Below, piece after piece: positions 46,844 to 56,810 of a stretch of 64,000 bases of DNA. Under the pieces are notes generated by a model, which was given only the letters and a program-made list of their open reading frames with translations, ran no database searches and was not told the origin of the DNA. Both the position numbers and the translations under genes were made by a program. Position 1 is the first letter of the stretch. Each line of letters starts with the position of its first letter. The stretch is taken from assembly GCF_027744825.2 (NCBI RefSeq), contig NC_071335.1:10331001-10395000 (forward strand), in the 5' to 3' direction. This DNA comes from Synchiropus splendidus (Eukaryota > Chordata > Actinopteri > Syngnathiformes > Callionymidae).

Positions 46844-48505
46844 CACCGGTATCTGCTGGAATCCCCTGACTGAGTGGAACCACAGTGGATGCTGACTGGG
46901 CCCTGAGGCAGTCGGCCCTCAGAAATAACATTCGGCATTCATGTTTTCGTACTCGAGAACGTCTGTCTGTCGGGAGTGAACTTCTCTTTGTGAATCAAAT
47001 TCAATTGCTGAACTGCAGGATGGTGGCTTATGATGATGCAAATTCTATTTTTCCCTTTTTTTCAGTGCAGAGGTTGGATCTAGTGCAGCGTGAAAATGGA
47101 TTTACGGTTCTGATCCAAAACATTTAGACAAAGCTAAGATGGCTTCTTCATCTGGTGTTGATGAACGGTTACTGTGAATGGTTTAGTGCCAAAAGCTGCG
47201 TTATGGTTGTTTGTCTAGGTAGAGAATGATATACAGCAGCAACAATAAAAGTGTATTTCCAGTCTTAATTTTTCCCCGACACCAAGTTGTGACATGACCT
47301 GTAATGAATGACCTGCTCTGGGTTACTGGTCCTTCAGAAGCAATCCAGTCAGTCATTTCAGATGGGTGCCTTCAAGTAAATGTTATTTACTCTATTTTTT
47401 TTTACCACAGAATTGTCACTTACAAGTTAACTAGATGCTTGGCCTGTACAATTCCATTAGCTCTTTGTTTAAAGGTTTAAATCCAAGGGACCTTTCTTAG
47501 CACTTTAACTGTTACTATGTACTAACCAGTTATGTCAGATAACTACGACAGATAGGATGCTGTGAATTATCAGAAATACCGATGTACTGTGGCAATAGTA
47601 AATGATTTCTTACCTGACTGTTATAATAAATCTTTGAAGAAGGAAATGGAAAAATAGGGTGAGCACAAGGGTGGGATAATGTTGAGAGTTACTATATCAT
47701 TACGGTTTGAAATCACAATGTGTCTTTCTTTTGATTTGTTTTGAAACGGCAATGTTCCATGTTTCCTTCAAAATACATATTTACCATAGGATTCATTTTT
47801 CCCTTTCGTCTTTCATAAAAATCTCACTGAATGTCGACATGGTCGTGCCATTATTGTTATTTAGCATGGCCTGGATGCAGCAGAAGTTTGAAGAAGAATC
47901 AAACTTTCCTCAACTTTCACTAACAGTGCTATGTGCCACTGCCTGAGCTGATCCGTCTGCCTAATGGAATAAGAAGTTACCGACTAACTGGTTTACTGGT
48001 GAGCGCATGTGCACATGGTTATATCTTGCAACTTTGTGAATTGATTTTTTTTATTATTAAAGTAATAATTTTCATTGTAATCTGAAGATTGCTCATTTCT
48101 ATTTGCTATTATAATTTTTTAATCCAGTATTATTGAATCAATAATTTCAAGATCCTCCATTTAACCTGTGCAGTTCTGATACAATACGTACGGTGTGGGA
48201 ACCATTTCTCCCAATATTTGTTTCATATTGATTTAAAAGGAGCAGGAGTGAGCTCATCTGCTCTGCGGTCAAATTAGTTGGATGTTGGATATTGGCTCCA
48301 CCATGGACGGTGTTGTTTGGTCTGTGTCCCCTAAAGCGGTCGCTGATCTCGGACGATCTCCCTCGCTAGCAGGGCCAAGTTGGGGGACCATCCACAAATT
48401 CTCAGTCGTGAGTGAAAACTTTTGCACTATTTCATCAATATCATCTAGGAAATGTGTAAACACATTGGAGACAGAAACTATAATTTCATGACTTTGCTGT
48501 CATGA

Positions 48506-48506
<1 letters not shown>

Positions 48507-48540
<34 letters not shown>
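48507..48540. repeat. (ATT)n microsatellite
   Basis: A simple run of ATT units in the intergenic stretch after SMIM14. Confidence 0.95.
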
Positions 48541-48541
<1 letters not shown>

Positions 48542-49389
48542 ACACTTATAAACCTGTTCAGTTTTAGCATCTTACTCTGGTAGTTTCATATTTTTCTAGA
48601 ATAGAAATTTGTAGAAAATGACTAATTATCTTTGAAATGGATCAGAAGTGAAATGGCGACCGCAAGTGTTCGAGACATATGAAGGACCTCCAGAAGACAT
48701 TAAAGCTCTGTGTGCGACACACAAGTTTGGTGACTGAGAAGCGCGGATGCTGTGTCAAACTTTTCAGTTGTCTTAAAATGAAGTTCGCCAAAACTAGATC
48801 ACTGACAATGCATGTTGCCATCTGACACTAGGTGAAAGGAGATGTAGCTTTGTGCTTCAAGGAGAAGTTAAATGGTACGTTTTACTTTTCTAGTATTCCC
48901 AGTGAAAGGCCCTTCAGTGACTGTTTAAAAAGTTGGCCCCTTGTGTGGTTGAGTTTGACACGTCTGCTGTGGGACCGTTGATGAATTGAAGGTCAAGGGC
49001 TTTCCTGAGAGAAGTGCCAGACCCTTTAGCGAGGCCTTGACATTCTCTCTGTCTCTGGTGTCGTAGCGAGTCAGCAGGCTATTCAGTGTGTGTGTGCGTG
49101 CCAATCGCAGGTGTTTATATTCATGATGATGAGGAAAGCTGACTCCAAGCACCCAAGATGGACTGACTCCAAGCACCAGAGGAACTGGTAAAAGCAAAGT
49201 AGCTTCCTGGTTAACAAGCCAAGAAATGAAGAAGGTCAACAAACCAGAGGTAAAAGTTTTCAAGAACCTCAGCTGACTCCTGGCTTTTTATGTTCTGTTG
49301 TCTCACGGACCCAGTTTTTCTCTGTTTCGGCAGGATTCAAGTGATGGGAAAAGGTGATTTAATTTCCTGTTTTAAATAAATGTTTAATT

Positions 49390-49473
49390 TTTATGTGATG
49401 CACATGGTGCATCACATAAAAATGTGATGCACATGGTGCATGTTTATGTGATGCACATGGTGCATCACATAAA
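49390..49473. repeat. Tandem array of near-palindromic units
   Basis: Three copies of a unit with arms TATGTGATGCAC and GTGCATCACATA around an ATG spacer. Copies 1 (49390-49420) and 3 (49443-49473) are complete, and copy 2 (49421-49440) is partial. The arms are perfect inverted repeats, so each can form a hairpin. Confidence 0.85.
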
Positions 49474-50728
49474 CATCACAAAGCATCACAAAACATATGG
49501 CTTTAAAGAATAGAGTGTTGTCATCTGTAATAATGTCATCTTGTAATACGTGTCTTAGACGTAAGGCCAGGTTGAGTCTCATCAATGATTGAATCTAGAA
49601 CAGACTTAGTTCTTTTAGCAAATATTAAAGTGAATTTTTTAATCGTCATTATTGAGTAAACAAATTATCAATAAATATCTGCTCAATTTTGGAATCAGAG
49701 TGGTCATACCTTGAGTTGACAGAAGACATCCTTTTTCTTTGAAATACAAATTTCAAATTTTCCATTTCAAATTAAATTGGTGCCATTTCATCTTTTAATG
49801 TTTTATAAAATTCAGATCTGTCACAGGTGATTTATTATTTTTCAGATTTAAAATAACATTCTGTACGTCTTATAAGGGGATGGCTTTATCACATGCCTTA
49901 TGCTGGTGTGAAAAATGTATTCAACTACTGTATGTTTTTGTATCAGGGCGACATGAGATCAAAGGACGCTGTTCTCTTTCCTGCATGGAGCCGACAACAG
50001 GACCAACCAGATCACTACTTCTTGTATGTTGAGTAGAAATTAATTTCCTAATATGCAATATTGTAGTTATGCCTCAGTATAACTGTGTTGTGCTTCAATG
50101 TTTCTATTACAGGTGTCACTGGTTTAGGAATCCTCTTTTTGGTTTGAAATAAGCTTTGTTCTATGGCTCAAGGTTTGTATTTAATCTTTGTTCCACAACT
50201 TGAAGTTTGTATGACTAATTGAATTGTTTGTTTGCGAATTGTTTGCATATATGACTGCAATTGCAAACAGTTTGTGTTTCAGCCTTGTTCTATGGCTCAC
50301 AGTTTGGATTTTAGCCTTGTTCGTTGGCTAAGGGCAAGAAGCTCCAAAAATATTGGCATGTTAATGGCGAAAGTAGAAGTGTGACTGTGTTTTATTTTTT
50401 GTTTTTTCAGAGCTTTCCTCAACGAACATCCACAAACCACTGAGGAGTTATGATGCGCATGGTAACTGCTGATGTTTTTCTTTTCATCATTTTCTAATAT
50501 CTACATTCTCTTTTTTGTACCCGCTGTCCATTCCACTTTTACGAGGTAAGATCAGAAAGACATTTAGTCATTTTAGTTAATCTGATTTTGATGTGTTTTA
50601 GAGTGACATGCTGTTTGCAAGTGGTGATGTGCAGCATATGGAGAGGTTCTTCATTGAAGGGTATGGTTTCATTTGCACCGGAAAACCGAATTGCCATCAC
50701 AGTAACACGGAAGAGGATTATTTAATCT

Positions 50729-50778
50729 CAGAATTCTGACTTTAAAGTGAGAATTCTCACTTTAAAGTCAGAATTCTG
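50729..50778. repeat. Perfect 50-bp palindrome
   Basis: The sequence from CAGAATTCTGACTTTAAAGT through the centre GAGAATTCTC to ACTTTAAAGTCAGAATTCTG equals its own reverse complement with no spacer. It is built from a GAATTCTGAC/TTTAAAGT unit. A second, weaker hairpin (arms ACAATAGTCTA and TAGACTATTGT) follows at about 50,825-50,850. Confidence 0.9.
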
Positions 50779-50929
50779 CCAATTTTTTTTTCTTCACTGG
50801 CCCCAATCCTCGTCCGTACTATTTAGACAATAGTCTAAATCTAGACTATTGTGAGTAAAAAAAAAAATTTAATAAGTAAAAAAAAAAAATTGTACGTAAA
50901 CAACCATGTACGCATGCGTTTTACCAGTA

Positions 50930-51044
50930 AACGTCAGTTGGTAAAAATGCGCAATTTCCGGTTCCAGCACTGGAATTTCCGGCGGACCACATCATGCAGT
51001 GAAACGGGACGAGCTGAACAGCAAATGTAAATAACTGAGCAGAG
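50930..51044 (+). promoter_or_regulatory. Candidate promoter and non-coding first exon of the gene at 53.5-55.8 kb
   Basis: A CpG-bearing stretch (GCGCAATTTCCGGTTCC, TTTCCGGCGGACC) precedes a donor at 51044/51045 (AGAG before GTAAATG). This could be the untranslated exon spliced to 53470. ETS-like TTCCGG cores are present at about 50,957 and 50,978. The link to the downstream gene is inferred from position only. Confidence 0.35.
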
Positions 51045-51489
51045 GTAAATGTTTGAAGCAAGGCTTTGCATTCATCAGCAAAATGACTCAATGTTTCTTG
51101 ATTACTGCTGCTGTTTTTATGATAGCTGTCTTTTACCGCCTGTCATTGCGTCCTCAATGACGTTACTTTATGACGTTACATTAACGTTGAAGTAACGATA
51201 GCTAGATAACTAGCCATCGTTAGCTACCTAGCTAGTTGGTCGACATAATAGGATATGTGTCCCGTCGGCTGAGATGCTGGTGTAAAACATGTGAAAAGAT
51301 TTAATAGATCAGTGCTTTTTCAGGTTCATTTCGTACCGGCTGAGGTACAATGCAAGCAGAGTTCAATAAAGCCAAGTTGTAGACTCCTCAGAAAAATAAC
51401 TCAGTTTGAGATGGGGTAGAATAAAATGATTTAAATGTCGAACAGAAACACTGTGAGAGTGAATTTATACAATAATCTGCTTGTGACAG

Positions 51490-53310
51490 TAACTTCTTGT
51501 TCTGTCATACATGCCACGCCCTCTTCTGGTCTTCGACATGGGTTAAGCCTACGCCTCGTGCCAGAGAATTGATTTGCGTCATTGGATCATTTCATCACCC
51601 TCTGGTGCATTTGAATATGGCTTGTTTTTGCTCTTCATGTGAGGCGATTATGGTGCCTGGAGACACCCATGACAAGTGCTGCACTTTTCAAATCTGTTCT
51701 GCTCTTGATTCATGTGCGGCTTGCGTCGACCTCCCGTCAGGAGAGCTGCGCGTCAGAGAGGCTGTCCTTCCGTGGGTCAGAGAACTGGTCGGGCAGACCA
51801 GTGAACCCAAACCGGTCCGTCGAGGGTGAAGGGGAGGGCATCATCTTAACCCATGAAACCGTGGGAACAATATGATGAGTCGGTCTTCATGAAAGAAGGC
51901 ACAGCCCTTCTGTTTCAGTGGACAGTGGCCAATGTCAGACGACAAGGAGGACGCGGACCCTCAAGAGAAAGAGAAAACACTTTGTGGTCTGTCGATGAGC
52001 TCAGAGCAAAGAGAAGGATACGCCCAGTCACGGTCTGCCCCAAGATGCAGGACCTATGGGACCATTCTACTGGGGATATGGAGGCCCCAGCTTCTATCAA
52101 GACTAGCGGATGTGTACAAGCCGAACGCCAAAGTGGCGGGAGTCAACTTTATTCGGCGCCTCTCAGGCATTGATTGTGCTTGTCACCAACCACCTCCCCG
52201 TGGTCTATGGGGAAGCAGGCGCTCCCGGACGAACATTCCTGGTTTACGTCCCTTATCTGCTCTAGTACAAGCTAATAATCTCTCCTTGTTAGTGGGCTCG
52301 ATGGACAGGAACCTTTGTGACAAGGAATCGTTGTCCGCTGATGAGATCCACATGGTCCAGGTCGCTATGGCTGCTTTGCTGCTTCATAGTGCCGGCCTTC
52401 ATGATAGACAGAGGAAATGGATGCACACTTTTACAAGTGGCGGCGTGGAACATGTGGTTGGGCCTTACAGGACTGGGGAACAGTGAGAGACAGGTCCTCT
52501 GGAGTACCCATAACAGAAGATTCACTGTACGGTGAGGGTAACACCAAACATGGGGAAAGATTCAAAGGTTCGAGGAAGACTTTGGGACAGTTGTCTGGCA
52601 TGTTGGGCCTGATGTGCCAGAGCCGCTAACCTCCCCCCTTCAAGTGAGATGGTTTGTGTGTTACAGTGGTCAGTCCACTGGGAGGGTGGTGACCACACAA
52701 TGTTTGGCTCATTGGATCAGTGGAGTTATCTCCAGAACATATGAGGCCTCAGCAGATGAGCCCCCTGACAGGTTGACGGCCCATTCACCCAGGGCGATCT
52801 CTTCGTCACAGCCTTGTTTAGAGGTGTGTCCATGGCGGACATTTGTGAAGCTGCATCTTGGTCTTCAGCTTCTACTTTTGCTTGAGCTTATATCAGAGAT
52901 ATGGCGTTCCTACAGACAGTCTCGGATCCACCCTGAGATGGATCGGGCTGGTTCTTCTATCGAAGGGTTCTGAATCCGGTTGGTTCTTTGGTTGAGGGCC
53001 ATTCTGGAAGGGAACACATCTTCATGGTCTTCGCTGTGGTTTCAATGGATATTGAAGCCTGTTAGAAGGCGTAGCACGTATGACATTGACATGACCTGAA
53101 TGTAACTTCAGTTTTGTGAATATGTGATTAGCCAGTCCGCCCAGCAGGAGCCGTTCTTTCTCTGAGTTTCTAAAGGGAGACCAGCAGTGGGGAACAGGGG
53201 GTTTTATTGGGAGAGGTGGAGCCTACCTGGATGGAGAGTGAAGCGAATCAATTCTCAGGCACAAGGTGGAGCCTCAGAGTGGATTAACCAATAGCGAAGC
53301 CTGTTCACTG
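51490..53310 (+). mobile_element. Degenerate DIRS-type tyrosine-recombinase retrotransposon
   Basis: A Gag-like frame begins at 51617 (MACFCSSCEAIMVPGDTHDK, with Cys/His spacing as in fish DIRS gag) and ends at 51829. After frameshifts and loss of nearly all of the reverse transcriptase region, 52614-52973 keeps the tyrosine recombinase signature LAHWISGVISRTYEA and AHSPRAISSS, with the His and Arg of the H-x-x-R box present. The catalytic tyrosine region is out of frame. The remnant is about 1.8 kb, while intact DIRS elements are usually 5-6 kb. It lies in the probable first intron of the 53.5-55.8 kb gene. The boundaries are approximate. Confidence 0.7.
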
Positions 53311-53471
53311 TTAACGCAGAAATGTTGATTATTTCCAGCTTCTCTTCTGTAGAAACTATCTACCCTGAAAAATAGAAAGCCAAAGCCGTAGTCATTCCAA
53401 GGTAAATAATAATTACCAATAACTGTATGTTCATCTAATTTGTGTTAAGTGTTTGTGTTGTGCTCGCAGCC

Positions 53472-55841
53472 ATGAATGCTAAGTGTTGCTGGTGTCACAT
53501 TTGTGGAAAGGAGTTGGAGAACGCCATACCGGATCACCTTGAGGTTAGGATAAGATCAGGGAGCACAGCTCCGCTATTAGAGGAGGCAGAAGTACCGTAC
53601 ATCATAAAAGTGAGTTCACCCTTTGCATTTATGTTTTCGGTAGCTAAAGTAAGTACATCCGACATGCCCTAATTGTGCCCAAACAGTACAATATTTGCAT
53701 GAAAAGATGCAACAGAATGTTTGCAAAGGGTGTACAGTAGAATATATAAGTCAGTAGAACACTTTATTGACACTCACGCGATGTACTGTACTTGGTGCAC
53801 ATCCTTCACAGTCCTCTTTAAGGTCGTACCTAAAAATGTGCACTTTAACATTGGCGGCATATTTCACTACATTTTGACAATAAAACCTGAAAACTCTCCC
53901 TATGCTGGCAATTTTCCCAGTGTAGGGAGGCCCTATGTTGCTGAATTGCTGGGGAGAACCATGTTGTTCCCTCACGGATATTGAATGGCTGTGGTTAGTT
54001 AGTTTGTTGCACTGACTAGATCTACGCATTCTACTGCAGAAATCATCTCAGTTTGCCTTTTGAAAAAACGATCGATATACTATATACTTTTTTTCAACAG
54101 CAACTTCTGCCTGAAGGCCACAGCCATGCCCTATGTCATTACGCACCACTGGAGAGAGGTTTCACCGCCTTCATAAAGCTCCAACTTAGCACCAGAGAAG
54201 AAGCAGAGACATGGTTGGAGGACTTCCAAAGGTCCTCAGGAGTGACACTAAGAGTTGAAAAAACCTATCCTGTTACTGAGGATACAACACGACGCAATGG
54301 CTACAGAGTAAGATTATTTAATTGTTAATTGTTATGTTTTGTGTTGTTTCATTTCTAAGATATAAGAATAGAGCTGTAATGATGTAGTCTTGAAATCTAG
54401 AAGCATCCTTGCAGTTGCAAAAAATAGTTCTGCTCTGCTGGTACTGTACAGGCCGAAAGTTTAGACACACCCCTCATTCAATGTGTTTCCTTTATTTCCA
54501 TGACTACTTACATTGTAGTGAAGGCATCAGAGCTGTGAATGAAGACATAAACAGAAAATTGTGCAATTACTGAAAACATATTGTATATTTTAGATTCTTC
54601 AAAATAGCCACCCTTTGCTTTGATTACTGCTTTGCACGATCGTGGGACTGATGGTGGTTTTCCAGCAGGTGACTCCATCATGGAGCTCGAGTCGAGGGTT
54701 TGCAGTGCTGTCAACAAAGCATATGGTGGCTATTTTTGAGTCGTCTGAAATATAAATATATATTACAAAATATGTTTTCTTTGCTACGTAATTCCATGTA
54801 TCCCGCTTCATGTATTTGATGTCTTCTGCAATGCAGACAGTAGTAAAAATGATGACAAAAAACGGAATCAGATGTGTCCGAACTGTGCCTGTACTGTACT
54901 TGACAATAATGTAGTGAGTCATTTGAAAGGGCTTTGGTATCAACATAGAGACAAAGAATTAGTTAGTTGAGCAGGAAATGTGGTGTCATTCAAGACTTGT
55001 ACTGAAGCTTCTCTGGGTTCAAAGGTTGACATGAAATGCCAACACAGCACCAAGCAGATGGGATCCGGTGAGAGGAACACACAGTGTCCTGCTGGGCTCT
55101 ACCTGGTGTTAAAGAAAAGCAGGCACAGTCAGAACAGGAAGTCCAGGTTGGCTATTATGTGCACCAGAACAGTTTATAAATAGATCAACATTGTGTATAA
55201 TCCAGCTTCCATGCTCGTGTTTCCTTTTCATTCTGCATAGATCCAGTGATGCTCATATTCAACAGGGTTTTTTGCTGCACGTCACCATAAAACATCACCA
55301 CAACCACCAGCTTGCCAGTGCCAAGGACTTACCGCTGCAGGATGTGGCCAGAGAGAAACAGGGGGAAGTCTTACAGACTCGTTCTGAGATGACGCCTCCT
55401 CAGCTCCAAAGTGAGCAGCTTGAAGGTCGACTCAGATCCATGTTCGAGGGCCTCATGGACAAGCTGAAAAAAGACAAGACTTTCCAAGCCCCAATTGAAT
55501 CCTTTGTGTCAAACTACGAACGAATCCACTCTGACAGCAGCCTCATTCCAGCACTGTGCGCATTTGGTGAGACCAGGAGTGCAGCTGCGCGTCACAACAA
55601 AATGCTGCCAAGAAAGGTTCTGCAAATGAGCACGGAAACAGGTGTGCAGCCCACAGCTATTGCTTGCCGAAAGACTCTGCTGGAGGGCAGACCATCCCTC
55701 ATCTCTGGTAGACCTCCAAAAAGAGCCTGGAGGGAGCAGAGCAATGGGAAGGTTGAAGAGAGGAGCGGTGCACCACACTCCCGTGGCCAGTGTGTCTCCG
55801 TAGGTCAACATAGCGACTACAAAATACATTTTTTCAAATAA
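53472..55841 (+). CDS. Spliced gene derived from a MULE-like transposase (FAR1/FLYWCH-like zinc finger, no catalytic domain)
   Basis: Four coding exons in compatible phase: 53472-53609, 54101-54307, 55025-55146, 55241-55841. They total 1068 nt, about 355 aa. Residues 1-46 are Cys-rich (CCWCHICGKELENAIPDH). Residues 47-115 hold RGFTAFIKLQLSTREEAETW and SSGVTLRVEKTYPV. Next come C120-Q-H122, C136 (NTQCPAGLYLVLKKS) and H176-N-H178, spaced like the WRKY-GCM1/FLYWCH zinc finger that starts MULE-type transposases. The C-terminal part has GVQPTAIACRK and LISGRPPKR, resembling the tail of fish MULE-like proteins. The DDE catalytic region that would lie between them is absent. Exon 1 starts at acceptor 53468-53469; the ATG at 53472 is the first. 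An internal GT (55567) could be an alternative donor. Function is unknown; DNA binding is inferred. I recognise the family only from motif memory. Confidence 0.6.
54444..54896. mobile_element. Internally deleted Tc1/mariner element
   Basis: The ends are CTGTACAGGCCGAAAGTTTA and the inverse of CAGTACAGGCACAGTTCGGA, flanked by TA on both sides (54442-54443, 54897-54898). The segment AAAATAGCCACCCTTTGCTT is typical of fish Tc1 copies. It is 453 bp long, against about 1.3-1.6 kb for a full copy, so the transposase is lost. It lies in the intron before exon 3 of the transposase-derived gene's zinc-finger part. Confidence 0.75.
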
Positions 55842-55842
55842 A
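55837..55842 (+). promoter_or_regulatory. Poly(A) signal overlapping the stop codon
   Basis: AATAAA begins inside the last Lys codon and contains the TAA stop (55839-55841) of the transposase-derived gene. If used, the 3' UTR would be only about 10-25 nt. Confidence 0.5.
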
Positions 55843-55856
55843 GTTCTATTTTACCA

Positions 55857-56810
55857 TGTCTATGGTTTAAAATCTACCTTCTTACACAATTCTGGTATCT
55901 AGTAGCTCTGCACAGCAAGTTAACAAGTTGGAGCACAATACTTAGTCACACACACACACACACACACACCAACAACTACCCATTCTATCTCTTGCCATAA
56001 TATATTATGTATATTGTGTATATTTATGATTATTTATTTACATCCCTTTTTTCCCCCTTTAATAACGTCTTTATGTTATCCTGGAAAAGGTAATGTAGTT
56101 TTGAAAGGGAGTATTCTACTCAGTATTCTAAAGGTCAACCCAGTTATGACAGTGAAGTCTAATGATGGAGACTTTTATGTGTCTCATTCTCGTGTGTTGT
56201 GATTTATCATCTCGCTGCGTTACTCTGCATTTATATGAGGATTGTGTGGGTGAGGGTGGATGATGGGAAATTTTATTGAAGATTTTATTGAGATTTTACG
56301 GTCCAGAACAAGACTTATTCAGTGAAATCAGTAATATTTCAGTCATATTGTGGTGTCAAGAGGCCCGTGTACACTTCCTCTATTGTACGCTAATGGAAAT
56401 GGGTGATCGGCCACACCATTATCATTCAACAGGTTGATTAAATAATACGCAGTTAATCAGAGGGAATTAAGGATGGAACATCGAAGTGAGCAGTGAAGTA
56501 ACATTAACAAAATAAACAGCAATTTGCCTTGGCGCATGCGCATTTTGCAAAACGGAAGTCAGCGTCTCCATGGGTAACGGTCAACAAGAGCGTAAATCTG
56601 TCGCTATACTTATGATGAAAAAAAAAACCCTTCTTTGAAGTTGGTCAAAGGAGAGGCATCTAATAGTTTTCTATCAATCACCCGCTTCTCTGAAATGCAA
56701 GCATTAACTAAACAAGCTATATGTCGATGAAATGTTTAATGCCCGAGCACTTGGCTAGTTTCAAATAGCATGCTAACTGGAATCATAAGATGTAAAAGCT
56801 GTTCGTTAAC
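55857..56810. other. Intergenic stretch and MAP9 promoter region
   Basis: The stretch holds a (CA)n microsatellite at 55946-55969 and no recognisable gene. The last 300 bases (about 56,520-56,810), with GCGCATGCGCATTTTGC, are the likely MAP9 promoter and 5' leader. The GCGCATGCGC core resembles an NRF1-type site, which is common in TATA-less vertebrate promoters. Function is inferred. Confidence 0.4.

Larger units (their letters stand above)
47250..50985. other. Intergenic stretch, no gene recognised
   Basis: This AT-rich stretch separates SMIM14 from the next gene. It holds an (ATT)n microsatellite (48507-48540), a trio of palindromic units (49390-49473), diverged tandem units around 50,160-50,330 (TGTTCTATGGCTCA motif), and palindromes at 50729-50778 and 50825-50850. 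A 64-codon minus frame at 48269-48463 looks mildly protein-like, but I cannot link it to a gene. Confidence 0.5.
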
